9,875 bases of DNA from assembly GCA_024641225.1 (NCBI GenBank), contig JAHEDN010000065.1, forward strand, positions 1 through 9,875, read 5' to 3'. Each line of letters opens with the position of its first letter. Positions within the stretch are counted from its first letter, which is position 1. Below are positions 1 to 6,541 of the stretch, one piece after another. The notes under the pieces were generated by a model, which had not been told where the DNA came from, made no database searches, and saw only the letters and a list, made by a program, of their open reading frames with translations. A program made the translations under genes and the position numbers. Origin of the DNA: Burkholderiales bacterium. GTDB lineage: Bacteria > Pseudomonadota > Gammaproteobacteria > Burkholderiales > Burkholderiaceae_F.

Positions 1-1596
1 CCGAAGCGTCGCGGCGTGCCGCACCTGGTCTGGATCATTCCGATCGTCGCGGTGCTGGCCGGGGGTTGGCTGGCCGTCAAGACGATCCTCGAACGCGGGC
101 CGACGATCGAGATCAGCTTCAGCAGCGGCGACGGGCTGGAGGCCGGCAAGACCAAGCTCAAGTATCGCGACGTCGAGATCGGGCTCATCAAGGAGATCAC
201 CCTGTCCACCGACCGCAAGCGCGTCGTGGCGACGGCCGAACTCGCCCACGGCAGCGACGACTTCCTGGTCGAGGACACGCGCTTCTGGGCCGTGCGGCCG
301 CAGATCACGGCCAGCGGCGTGTCCGGCCTCGGAACGCTGCTGTCCGGGCCATACATCACCATCGACCCGGGCCGTTCGAAGCAGAAGCAGACCCGGTTCA
401 CGGCGCTCGACGTGGCGCCGGTCATCACGCACGAGGACCCCGGGCGGGAATTCGTGCTGCGCGCTGCCAGCCTCGGCTCGCACGACGTCGGCGTGCCGGT
501 TTACTTCCGCCGCCTGCCTGTCGGCGAGGTGGTCGCCCACGAGCTCGACAAGGACGGCAAGGCGGTCACGATCAAGATCTTCGTTCGCGCGCCCTACGAC
601 CAGTACGTCACCACCAACACGCGCTTCTGGAACGCGAGCGGCGTCGATCTGACGCTCGACGCGAACGGCGTCCGGCTGCAGACGCAATCGTTCGTCTCGA
701 TCATGATCGGCGGCATCGCCTTCCAGACGCCGCCCGACGCCAGGGTGGCGCCGCCGGCCGACGCGAACGCCGCGTTCCCCCTTTTCGGCACGCGCGACGC
801 GGCGATGAAGCAGCCGGATCTCGAGATCGAGCACTACGTCCTCGTGTTCAAGCAGTCGGTGCGCGGGCTGTCGGTCGGCGCTCCGGTCGAGTTCCGCGGC
901 GTGCCTATCGGCGAGGTGATCAAGGTCGGCGTCGAGTTCGACCCGAAGACCTTCAATTTCGTGCAGCCGGTGGAGATCCATCTTTATCCGGACCGCCTGC
1001 GCGCGCGCTCGGCCACCGCCGGCGCTTCGCTGCCATTACCGCAGACGCCGGAGGCGCGCCTGAAGCGCGTGCAGCTCTTCGCCCAAAAGGGCTTCCGCGG
1101 CCAGCTGCGGACCGGAAACCTGATTACCGGGCAGTCGTACGTGGCGGTCGACTTCTTTCCCAATGCGCCGAAGGTCAAGCTCGACCTCACGCGGACACCG
1201 CTGGAGTTTCCGACGATCCCGGGCAGCTTCGAGCAGATGGAGGAGACCGTCGCCAGCATCCTGAAGAAGCTCGACGGCGTGCAATACGGCAAGATCGACG
1301 CCGATGTACGCCGCGCCCTGGCGTCGCTCGACCAGACGCTGAAGGACGCCGATGTGCTGATCAAGCGGCTCGATACCGAGACCACGCCGGAACTGAACCG
1401 CGCGCTCGAAGAAGGCCGCAAGGCGCTGAAGACCGCTGATGGCGCCCTCGCTGCCGACTCGCCGGTGTTGATCGACCTGCGTGAAACGCTGCGCGAACTC
1501 ACGCGTGCGGCCGCATCGATCCGCGCGCTCGCCGATTACCTCGAACGTCAACCCCAGTCCGTGATCCGCGGCAAGCCGGCGGAGGAGTCCCGATGA
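1..1596 (+). CDS. pqiB: PqiB-type MCE-domain intermembrane lipid transport protein (5' end cut by window)
   Basis: This is a periplasm-spanning, inner-membrane-anchored protein of the PqiB family, whose stacked MCE rings form a lipid channel between the two membranes. Numbering from the first codon in the window, a hydrophobic anchor lies at about residues 8-26. Three MCE repeats start near residues 33 (GPTIEISF), 150 (EFVLRAAS) and 278 (HYVLVFKQ). The first and third show the GLxxGxxVxxxGVxIGEV-like core (for example APVEFRGVPIGEV). A long helical tail, residues about 405-520, matches the coiled needle of PqiB. Three MCE repeats fit PqiB rather than MlaD (one) or LetB (seven). The frame is open to base 1 with basic residues before the anchor, so the GTG at 16 is probably internal and the true start lies upstream, probably after a pqiA gene. 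The stop overlaps the next gene by 4 bp (ATGA), implying translational coupling. Confidence 0.93.
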   Translation, partial: PKRRGVPHLVWIIPIVAVLAGGWLAVKTILERGPTIEISFSSGDGLEAGKTKLKYRDVEIGLIKEITLSTDRKRVVATAELAHGSDDFLVEDTRFWAVRPQITASGVSGLGTLLSGPYITIDPGRSKQKQTRFTALDVAPVITHEDPGREFVLRAASLGSHDVGVPVYFRRLPVGEVVAHELDKDGKAVTIKIFVRAPYDQYVTTNTRFWNASGVDLTLDANGVRLQTQSFVSIMIGGIAFQTPPDARVAPPADANAAFPLFGTRDAAMKQPDLEIEHYVLVFKQSVRGLSVGAPVEFRGVPIGEVIKVGVEFDPKTFNFVQPVEIHLYPDRLRARSATAGASLPLPQTPEARLKRVQLFAQKGFRGQLRTGNLITGQSYVAVDFFPNAPKVKLDLTRTPLEFPTIPGSFEQMEETVASILKKLDGVQYGKIDADVRRALASLDQTLKDADVLIKRLDTETTPELNRALEEGRKALKTADGALAADSPVLIDLRETLRELTRAAASIRALADYLERQPQSVIRGKPAEESR

Positions 1597-2177
1597 AACC
1601 TGTGCGATTCGCCGTCGTCGTCCTGGTCGCTGCGCTGGCCGCCTGCTCCAGCCCGCCGAAGGATCACTACTACACGCTGGGATCGGAGGGCAGTGCGCCG
1701 GCACCCTCCGCGGCGGCGGCAGTCCAGGCGCCCAGCGTGGTCGTCGGGCCGGTCACGGTGCCGGAAGCGGTCGACCAGCCGCAACTCGTCGTGCGGGTCG
1801 CCGCCAACCAGGTGCGGGTCGAAGAGTTCCATCGCTGGGCCAGTTCACTGAAGAACGAGATCGCGTTGGCCATCGCCGCCAACCTCGTCCGTGATCTGGG
1901 TGCGACGCGCGTCTGGACCTACTCTCCGACCGCGCTGCCCGATCCGGACTTCCAGGTGCTGGTCGACGTGCAGCGCTTCGACTCGATGCCCGGCGAGGCA
2001 ACGGTGATTGACGCGGTCTGGACCGTCCGCGCCGGAAAGGGCGGCACGGTGAAGTCCGGGCGCTCGACCGTGCGCGAAGCGGCCGGCGCGGCCGGCTACG
2101 ACGCGCTGGTCGCAGCGCATGGTCGGGCTCTGGCGCGCATGAGCGCGGACATCGCCGCGGCTATCCGTGGCAAGTGA
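1593..2177 (+). CDS. pqiC: PqiC-type outer-membrane lipoprotein (ABC-type transport auxiliary lipoprotein, DUF330 family)
   Basis: A 194-residue lipoprotein, the usual third component of Pqi systems, where it sits in the outer membrane and docks the PqiB needle. The signal peptide ends in a lipobox L15-A16-A17-C18. Ser at +2 predicts sorting to the outer membrane. Just after it comes HYYTLG (residues about 24-29), the hallmark start of this family. The body contains the conserved stretch with VDQPQLVVR, then the helix EFHRWASSLKNEIA, then the strand LVDVQRFD, and ends in a helix (ALARMSADIAAAI), in the order expected for the family. The ATG overlaps the pqiB stop, so the two are surely co-transcribed. 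Family assignment is strong. The gene symbol rests on the fusion-like arrangement with the three-MCE protein, since related lipoproteins also partner MlaFED-like importers. Confidence 0.9.
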   Translation: MKPVRFAVVVLVAALAACSSPPKDHYYTLGSEGSAPAPSAAAAVQAPSVVVGPVTVPEAVDQPQLVVRVAANQVRVEEFHRWASSLKNEIALAIAANLVRDLGATRVWTYSPTALPDPDFQVLVDVQRFDSMPGEATVIDAVWTVRAGKGGTVKSGRSTVREAAGAAGYDALVAAHGRALARMSADIAAAIRGK

Positions 2178-2205
2178 TGGGCGGCGCCAGAAGCGCGCAT
2201 GTGCG

Positions 2206-2235
2206 TGCCACCGCAGTGGCAACGCAGCTCTGCGT
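2206..2235 (+). terminator. Tandem small hairpins after pqiC (possible terminator or RNA structure)
   Basis: Two perfect inverted repeats stand side by side starting 29 bases after the pqiC stop. TGCCAC (2206-2211) pairs with GTGGCA (2216-2221) around a CGCA loop. ACGCAG (2222-2227) pairs with CTGCGT (2230-2235) with almost no loop, so probably only five pairs form. There is no T-run after them, so a classical intrinsic terminator is not shown. Position is the main argument for termination or 3'-end stabilisation. Confidence 0.3.
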
Positions 2236-2532
2236 GACGAATGCGGGCTGGAGAGCGCGGCGCTGCCTGCCGTCGCACGGCGATGGTCCGCGCGCAATTG
2301 GGGGCGTGTTTGCTGGGCACGGACAGATGTGCCACGCCGCCGCAGCGCAGCTGTTGCCGGAGGCTCATCGGCTTCGTAGCTTCGTTGCGACCTCGAAAGA
2401 ATCATGTGCCGACATGGGGAGCTTGCCGACAATGCGCGGCCAGCGCAGATACAGACGGGCAATCATCACCACGCAAAGGAGAACGGCAAGCGGGATGCTG
2501 TCGGCTTTGCGAATCCGGATCTCAACCGAACG

Positions 2533-2540
2533 AAGGAGGA
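2533..2540 (+). promoter_or_regulatory. Ribosome binding site AAGGAGGA that fixes the DUF2092 start
   Basis: AAGGAGGA lies four bases before ATG 2545. The same frame is open to an ATG at 2404, but that one has no Shine-Dalgarno sequence. The protein from 2545 begins directly with a good signal peptide, which decides the start. Confidence 0.8.
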
Positions 2541-2544
2541 GTCA

Positions 2545-3312
2545 ATGAGCGGTTTCCGATGTTTTGCACGTGTCGCGCGCAGGGCGGCGGCGCTGGCGTT
2601 GGTTTCCGGCCTGCTGCCCTTGGCGGCGCACGGCCAGCCGGCCGGCATCGATCCGCAGGCGCAGAAGCTGCTGAAGGCGGCGACCGATTTCCTCGCCGGG
2701 CAGAAACAGTTCAGCGTCGACACCCGAAACTCGATGGAGGTCGTGCTCACCTCCGGCCAGAAGATCCAGTTCAACCACGCCGCGAGGCAGTCGGTGCAGC
2801 GGCCGAACAAGCTGCGCGCCGAGCGCACCGGCGACCTGGTGAACCAGGTCTTCTACTACGACGGCAAGTCGCTCACGCTGAGCAACCCGGGCGACAACGT
2901 CTACGCGACGGTCGCCGTGCCAGGAACGATAGAGGAGATGCTGGACTATGCACGCACGTCGCTGGACATCGTCGCTCCCGCGGGCGACCTCGTTTACAGC
3001 AACGCCTACGACATCCTGATGACCGACGTCACCCAGGGCTTCGTGGTCGGCAAGGCAGTCATCGAAGGGGCGCGCTGCGACCACCTCGCCTTCCGCGCGC
3101 CGCACATCGATCTGCAGATTTGGATTCAGGAGGGCAAGGAGCCGCTGATCCGCAAACTTGTGCTGACCACGCGCGACGTTGTCAATGCGCCGCAGTTCTC
3201 GGTTGTTGCCACCAAGTGGAACCTGAGGCCGCAGTTGACCGACAAGAGCTTCAGCTTCGCGCCGCCGAGCGGCGCGAAGAAGACCGACTTCATGCCGATG
3301 GGCAGGAACTAG
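2545..3312 (+). CDS. DUF2092-family periplasmic protein (LolA-like)
   Basis: A 255-residue exported protein that I recognise as DUF2092 (COG3900), a family of predicted periplasmic proteins of unknown exact role. The signal peptide has basic residues at 5-13, a hydrophobic stretch ALALVSGLLPLAA and probable cleavage after AHG or nearby (about residue 30). The mature part begins with a helix (DPQAQKLLKAATDFLA). It continues with strand patterns typical of LolA/LolB-like half-barrels: VVLTSGQKIQF, the RPNKLRAER segment and VFYYDGKSLTL, which match the 'V.RP.kl...dG..l' signature. The C-terminal part has WIQEGKEPLIRKLVLT. One cysteine remains in the mature protein (GARCDHL), so no disulfide is expected. 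It leads a tight unit: the next gene starts 27 bases after the stop. Binding of a lipid or other hydrophobic ligand is inferred from the fold resemblance, not shown. Confidence 0.85.
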   Translation: MSGFRCFARVARRAAALALVSGLLPLAAHGQPAGIDPQAQKLLKAATDFLAGQKQFSVDTRNSMEVVLTSGQKIQFNHAARQSVQRPNKLRAERTGDLVNQVFYYDGKSLTLSNPGDNVYATVAVPGTIEEMLDYARTSLDIVAPAGDLVYSNAYDILMTDVTQGFVVGKAVIEGARCDHLAFRAPHIDLQIWIQEGKEPLIRKLVLTTRDVVNAPQFSVVATKWNLRPQLTDKSFSFAPPSGAKKTDFMPMGRN

Positions 3313-3326
3313 ACGCATTGCGGCGG

Positions 3327-3333
3327 AAAGGAG
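3327..3333 (+). promoter_or_regulatory. Ribosome binding site AAAGGAG choosing ATG 3340 over ATG 3334
   Basis: AAAGGAG abuts the first in-frame ATG (3334), which leaves no spacer. It lies six bases before the second (3340), a normal distance. The second ATG is therefore the likely start. Confidence 0.65.
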
Positions 3334-3339
3334 ATGAAC

Positions 3340-3813
3340 ATGAGAGCGTTGAAGCCGATTGTGCTTGGTCTGTCGGCGGCTTTTCTACTGCTGGCCGACA
3401 TCACGCCAGGGCCGCCTTTCGGCGTGACGATTTCCCGCGAGGCGGCGGCGATCGTCGGCGTGCCGCGGTCGCCGGTGTCCGTTGCTGGAGTCGCCCGGCG
3501 CACCACGCGGCGGACTGTGGTGGCCGTCGAAGCGTCGCAGGCTTCGGCGACAAGCGCTCAGCAGCAGGCGACTGCCCAGCAGCAGGCGGCGACGGCGCAG
3601 CAGCAGGCGGCCACCGCGCAGCAGCAGGCCGCAGTAGCCCAGCAGCAGGCGATGGCCGCCGGCTCGCCGGCGATCGGCACGGTAGTGTCCAGCCTTCCCG
3701 CCGGTTGCACGGCGGCTCCGAAGGGCGGCATCGAGTACTACAAGTGCGGCAACGTCTACTACCGCTCGGCATTCCAGGGTAACAATCTCGTCTACGTGGT
3801 GGCGCAGCCCTGA
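3340..3813 (+). CDS. Small exported or anchored protein with AQQQA heptad repeats and a two-cysteine C-terminal domain
   Basis: A 157-residue protein with no named function that I can give. Residues 1-19 form a signal or anchor: basic start, then VLGLSAAFLLLA. No clear AxA cleavage site follows, so it may stay anchored. A basic stretch (RRTTRRT) lies near residue 55. Residues about 73-105 contain five AQQQA blocks, the later ones spaced seven residues apart. This gives a Gln/Ala heptad pattern likely to be helical, perhaps coiled coil. The C-terminal 45 residues (SSLPAGC...YYKCGNVYYR...LVYVV) form a short domain that I recall at the end of many small proteobacterial envelope proteins. Its Cys123 and Cys136 could form a disulfide in the periplasm. 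It sits 27 bases after the DUF2092 gene and 35 before the next repeat protein, so it is probably co-transcribed with both. Confidence 0.78.
   Translation: MRALKPIVLGLSAAFLLLADITPGPPFGVTISREAAAIVGVPRSPVSVAGVARRTTRRTVVAVEASQASATSAQQQATAQQQAATAQQQAATAQQQAAVAQQQAMAAGSPAIGTVVSSLPAGCTAAPKGGIEYYKCGNVYYRSAFQGNNLVYVVAQP
3556..3654 (+). repeat. In-frame CAG-rich tandem repeat encoding AQQQA(A/T) units
   Basis: Five copies of GCN-CAG-CAG-CAG-GCN begin at 3556, 3574, 3595, 3616 and 3637. The first spacing is 18 bases and the other three are 21. All glutamines use CAG, while the alanine codons vary (gct, gcc, gcg). This suggests an old expansion kept under protein-level selection, yet still a possible slippage site. 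Confidence 0.9.
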
Positions 3814-3834
3814 ACGCCGAGCATGCCCAATTAC

Positions 3835-3840
3835 AGGAGG
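3835..3840 (+). promoter_or_regulatory. Ribosome binding site AGGAGG for the NQPG-repeat gene
   Basis: A consensus AGGAGG lies eight bases before ATG 3849. It is the best evidence that this short, low-complexity frame is a real gene, because overlapping frames across the repeats are also open. Confidence 0.75.
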
Positions 3841-3848
3841 CTGAGTCG

Positions 3849-4211
3849 ATGAACACGATGTCGAAACGCTGGGGCCGCATTGTTCTCGTCGGTGCGATGG
3901 CGCTCGCGCTGAGCGGCGCGCCGCACGCACGCGACCGCGGCGTCAACCAGCCCGGCGCGGTTGGCAATCCGCGCGCTGATCCCGGGCGCAATCAGCCGGG
4001 CGCGGCTGGCAATGTCGGTGTGGGTGCTCCCGGCGTTGGCGCGCCGGGTGTCGGTGTTCGCGACCCGGGGATCAACCAGCCGGGAGCGGTCGGCAATGTC
4101 GGCGCTCGTGGCGTTGGCGCACCCGGAGTGGGCCTGGCAGATCCCGGCTTCAACCAACCCGGTGTTGCCGGCAACGTCGGCGGCGTCGCGCGGCGATCGG
4201 TGAGGCGTTGA
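3849..4211 (+). CDS. Small secreted protein with DPGxNQPGxxGN repeats and elastin-like linkers
   Basis: A 120-residue protein of no recognised family. Residues 1-27 look like a Sec signal peptide: MSKRWGR, then IVLVGAMALALSG, probably cut after APHA. The mature part of about 93 residues is almost wholly repeats. Four 12-residue units, consensus D-P-G-x-N-Q-P-G-x-x-G-N, start at residues 29, 44, 72 and 98. Between them are Gly/Val/Ala/Pro linkers such as VGAPGVGAPGVG, which resemble elastin-type sequence. There is no Cys or Trp in the mature part, and it ends in a basic tail (RRSVRR). Such composition predicts disorder or beta-turn spirals rather than a globular enzyme, so a structural, matrix or binding role is a guess. 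It has a consensus ribosome binding site and lies 35 bases after the AQQQA gene, probably the last gene of that unit. Confidence 0.75.
   Translation: MNTMSKRWGRIVLVGAMALALSGAPHARDRGVNQPGAVGNPRADPGRNQPGAAGNVGVGAPGVGAPGVGVRDPGINQPGAVGNVGARGVGAPGVGLADPGFNQPGVAGNVGGVARRSVRR
3933..4175 (+). repeat. Four dispersed 36-base coding repeats (DPGxNQPGxxGN units)
   Basis: Units lie at 3933-3968, 3978-4013, 4062-4097 and 4140-4175. They share a core close to AACCAGCCCGG followed by a GGCAAT/GGCAAC end. Units 2 and 3 are the most alike at DNA level. A second repeated block, GGCGTTGGCGC plus CCGGGTGT-like sequence, occurs near 4032 and 4110 and encodes the GVGAPGVG linkers. The pattern points to internal duplication of a unit-plus-linker module. 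Confidence 0.85.
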
Positions 4212-4412
4212 GTGTCAGTTTGCGGCGGCCCGAAACGAGGCAGCTCAAGCGGATCAAGGTTGGCGCTCAGGAACAGGCTGCATGCACAAAGGCCGTCGCA
4301 CTTTCCGTTGGGCCGATGGCGCCGCAGAGGTGAACGGCGTGTCAAGGAAATCGCGCGAACCGCGGCAACCGACCGGCCCTTGTAGTGACCAACGCAGAAA
4401 GAGAGGAGTCAA

Positions 4413-5246
4413 ATGAAGATAGACCTCAGGTTTTTCAAGGGCGCCGCGGTCTGCTGCATGGCGACGATCGGCCTGTCGCCGCTCGCGGCTAATGCGCAGC
4501 GAGCTCCGGCCCCGGACGCGTGGCAGTGGCGCGCATCCGTCTACGGCTGGTTTCCGGGCATCGGCGGCAGCACGACCCTGCCTACTGGAGGCAGCGGCCC
4601 GTCGATCGACTTCGACGTCGGCGACGTCCTCTCGTCGCTCAAGTTCACGTTCATGGGCGCAGTGGAGGCACGCAAGGGGCACTGGGGCGTCTTCACCGAT
4701 CTCGTCTACACGGACCTCGGCGATTCCAAGTCCGGCTCGCGCGATTTCACCGTCGGAGGGGCCGCACTGCCGGCCAATGTCGACGTTAACGGCAGCATCG
4801 ACATGAAGACGTGGATCTGGACTATCGCCGGCACTTACGGCATCGCCAGGACGCCGCGCTACGAAAGCGAGTTGCTGTTCGGTGCGCGCATGGTTGACGT
4901 GAAGGAGAAGATCAATCTGACCTTTAACGGCAACATCGCCGGCATCGGCTTGCCCAGCCGCAGCGTCAGCGCGGAGGTCGACGCGAACAACTGGGACGCG
5001 GTGGTCGGTGTGAAAGGAGTGGCGGCTTTGAGCGACGACAGACGCTGGGTCCTGCCCTATTACGTCGATGTTGGCGCCGGCGAGTCGAAGCTCACCTGGC
5101 AGGCACTGCTCGCCGTCGGCTACCGCTTCGATTGGGGTACGACGACACTCGGCTGGCGTTACCTCGATTACAAGCTGAAGTCTGGCGAGCCGATCAGCGA
5201 CATCAACTTCAACGGCGCGTTCCTCGGTTTGACGTTCCAGTGGTGA
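4413..5246 (+). CDS. Predicted outer-membrane beta-barrel protein
   Basis: A 277-residue protein with a signal peptide cut after A28 (hydrophobic GAAVCCMATIGLSPLAA, then ANA before Q29). The mature chain alternates short amphipathic strands rich in aromatic residues with polar turns: WQWRASVYGWFPG, FTFMGAVEAR, WGVFTDLVYTDLG, WIWTIAGTYGI, SELLFGARMVDV, WDAVVGVKGVA, WVLPYYVDVG, WQALLAVGYRFDWG, TTLGWRYLDYKL and AFLGLTFQW. This gives roughly ten to twelve strands. It ends in an aromatic residue (Trp), as needed for BAM-dependent insertion. It has a good ribosome binding site (GAGAGGAG, ending four bases before the ATG) and lies 201 bases after the NQPG-repeat gene. I recognise the barrel style, close to proteins simply called 'outer membrane protein', but not a substrate. 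No catalytic motif is visible, so it is a channel, scaffold or receptor. Confidence 0.8.
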   Translation: MKIDLRFFKGAAVCCMATIGLSPLAANAQRAPAPDAWQWRASVYGWFPGIGGSTTLPTGGSGPSIDFDVGDVLSSLKFTFMGAVEARKGHWGVFTDLVYTDLGDSKSGSRDFTVGGAALPANVDVNGSIDMKTWIWTIAGTYGIARTPRYESELLFGARMVDVKEKINLTFNGNIAGIGLPSRSVSAEVDANNWDAVVGVKGVAALSDDRRWVLPYYVDVGAGESKLTWQALLAVGYRFDWGTTTLGWRYLDYKLKSGEPISDINFNGAFLGLTFQW

Positions 5247-5307
5247 TGGCTGCGGCGCCTTGCTCCGGACTCAGCGGCTGGCACGGCATCGAGCGGACCG
5301 GGTAAGC

Positions 5308-5334
5308 GCCGGCCCCGCGTGTTGCGGGGCGGGC
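5308..5334 (+). terminator. Strong GC hairpin downstream of the beta-barrel gene
   Basis: GCCCCGC (5312-5318) pairs perfectly with GCGGGGC (5324-5330) around a GTGTT loop. After one G-G mismatch, three more pairs extend it (5308-5310 with 5332-5334). It starts about 60 bases after the upstream stop. No T-run follows, so termination would need to be factor-assisted. It could equally be a 3' stabilising structure or part of the next gene's leader. Confidence 0.45.
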
Positions 5335-5367
5335 AAGTCCCAAGTCGTCTGTCAGGTCAGTCCGGCG

Positions 5368-5381
5368 CTGCGTGCACGCAG
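5368..5381. promoter_or_regulatory. Perfect 14-bp palindrome upstream of the MetA-family gene (possible operator)
   Basis: CTGCGTGCACGCAG is identical on both strands. It lies 43 bases before ATG 5425, in a 178-base gap, where a repressor or activator dimer could bind near a promoter. No clear -35/-10 pair was found beside it, so the operator role is inference. Confidence 0.35.
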
Positions 5382-5424
5382 GTGATCTGGTCGGGGCGTC
5401 TGGTCATGCCGCGAGAGGACGAAT

Positions 5425-6390
5425 ATGGGAAGTCTTTTGCAGGCACGCCAAGGCGGCACCGGTGCGGTCGGGCAAGGCGCTCATCCCGTGGGGATGGCCG
5501 TCGTGCTGTTGTTGTTGCTTGGCGGTTCAGCCGGTGCAAGCGCTCAGCTGATGGAGCCGCTCTCGTACACGAATGCTCCGGTTGGGCTCAACTTCTTCAG
5601 CGTCGGTTACGGCCATCTCTGGGGCGATGTGCTGGTCGATCCGTCCCTTCCCGTCAAGGACGTCAACGCCAGGGTCGACACCGCGGTTCTCAACTACGCG
5701 CGGGTCGCCGACTTTTTCGGTCAGTCCGGGACCTTTTCGCTGGTCGTTCCGTACGCATGGCTTGGCGCGAGCGGCGAGGTGGCGGGGCAGTCGAGGACCG
5801 TCGATCGTACCGGGCTGACCGACATCAGCATGCGGGTGTCGGTCAATCTGGCGGGAGCGCCGGCGCTTTCGCTGCGGGAATTCGGCGCCTACCGTCAGGA
5901 CACGATCGTCGGTATCAGTGTGCTGATGACCGCGCCGACCGGCCACTACGATGCCGACCGGCTCATCAACATCGGCACGAACCGCTGGTCATTCAGGCCA
6001 GAGGTGGGAGTCTCGAAAGCGATCGGACGATGGACCCTGGAGGCAGCGATAGGGGTCACGCTGTTCACCGACAATGACGACTTCCTTGGCGGCAATACGC
6101 GCACCCAGGAGCCCTTGTACGGCCTGCAGGCGCATGTGATCTACCAGTTCGACGTGAGCCGCTGGGCGTCGCTCGACGCGACGGCTTATGCTGGTGGCCA
6201 AACCGCGGTGAACGGTACGGTCAATGACGACCGGCAGAACAACACACGGTGGGGCGCAAGCTTTTCGCAGGCTTTCAGCAGGAACAGTTCGGTCAAGGCA
6301 TATTTCAGTTCCGGTGCGACTGCGCGTTTTGGCACCAATTTCACCGCCGTCGGGATCGCCTGGCAGTACCGCTGGGGAGGCGGGCTCTGA
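5425..6390 (+). CDS. Outer-membrane channel-like protein of the MetA-pathway/phenol-degradation 'transporter' family
   Basis: A 321-residue protein that I place in the Phenol_MetA_deg-type family (PF13557), outer-membrane barrels usually annotated 'transporter' and linked to uptake of hydrophobic compounds. A hydrophobic run MAVVLLLLLGGSAGA (24-38) is followed by ASA and probable cleavage after A40. The mature start, MEPLSYTNAPVGLNFFSVGY, is typical. Family hallmarks follow: the strand-turn RTGLTDISMRVSVNL, the stretch GISVLMTAPTGHYD, and NIGTNRWSFRPEVGVSKAIG. Late strands end in VGIAWQYRW. The start at 5425 has a GAGAGGA site five bases upstream and gives an unusually long n-region of 23 residues. 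An inner ATG (5494) would leave no positive charge before the hydrophobic run, so I keep 5425. The substrate is unknown, and no catabolic genes stand beside it. Confidence 0.85.
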   Translation: MGSLLQARQGGTGAVGQGAHPVGMAVVLLLLLGGSAGASAQLMEPLSYTNAPVGLNFFSVGYGHLWGDVLVDPSLPVKDVNARVDTAVLNYARVADFFGQSGTFSLVVPYAWLGASGEVAGQSRTVDRTGLTDISMRVSVNLAGAPALSLREFGAYRQDTIVGISVLMTAPTGHYDADRLINIGTNRWSFRPEVGVSKAIGRWTLEAAIGVTLFTDNDDFLGGNTRTQEPLYGLQAHVIYQFDVSRWASLDATAYAGGQTAVNGTVNDDRQNNTRWGASFSQAFSRNSSVKAYFSSGATARFGTNFTAVGIAWQYRWGGGL

Positions 6391-6529
6391 GCACGGGGCG
6401 CATCGCTCGTGGCGGCGAAATATCGAGCGTCATTCAGTCTTGCACCGCAGCGACCGCATCGTTTCACATCAGTGACCAAGTTGGAATCCGAGTCGGACAG
6501 GGCGGCATCGCCGCGGCTCTGACTTGAAC

Positions 6530-6536
6530 GGGAGGG
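6530..6536 (+). promoter_or_regulatory. Ribosome binding site GGGAGGG choosing GTG 6542
   Basis: GGGAGGG ends five bases before GTG 6542. An upstream in-frame TTG at 6524 would put this purine run inside the coding sequence. Starting at the GTG yields a compact lipoprotein signal, so GTG is preferred. Confidence 0.7.
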
Positions 6537-6541
6537 CGACG

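Larger units (their letters stand above)
2178..2544. other. 367-base intergenic region
   Basis: No convincing gene lies here. Open frames crossing it lack ribosome binding sites and are continuations of the wrong frame of neighbouring genes. It holds a cluster of small hairpins just after pqiC (2206-2235) and a strong ribosome binding site at its right end. I looked for a sigma-70 promoter. The TTGCCG at 2423-2428 has no good -10 partner, so I do not call one. A promoter for the following three-gene unit is nevertheless expected somewhere in this gap. Confidence 0.6.

Noticed and set aside
66..1439. 457-residue open frame overlapping pqiB in another frame
   Set aside because: It is Arg/Ala/Gly-rich, as GC-rich off-frame reads are, and has no recognisable domain. 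The overlapping frame encodes a clear MCE protein.
2404..2544. N-terminal extension of the DUF2092 gene from ATG 2404
   Set aside because: It has no Shine-Dalgarno sequence and would bury the signal peptide 47 residues inside the protein. ATG 2545 has AAGGAGGA.
2241..3782. 513-residue open frame crossing the gap and two genes
   Set aside because: It is a low-complexity shadow rich in Arg and Gly that spans two supported genes with good ribosome binding sites in a different frame.
3556..4175. The repeats as a CRISPR array or mobile repeat
   Set aside because: Both repeat blocks stay in frame inside supported genes, and unit spacing follows codons. There are no unique spacers of fixed length and no cas genes.
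6404..6429. Inverted repeat CGCTCG...CGAGCG after the MetA-family gene
   Set aside because: Six pairs around a 14-base loop is close to what chance gives in DNA this GC-rich, and no T-run follows.
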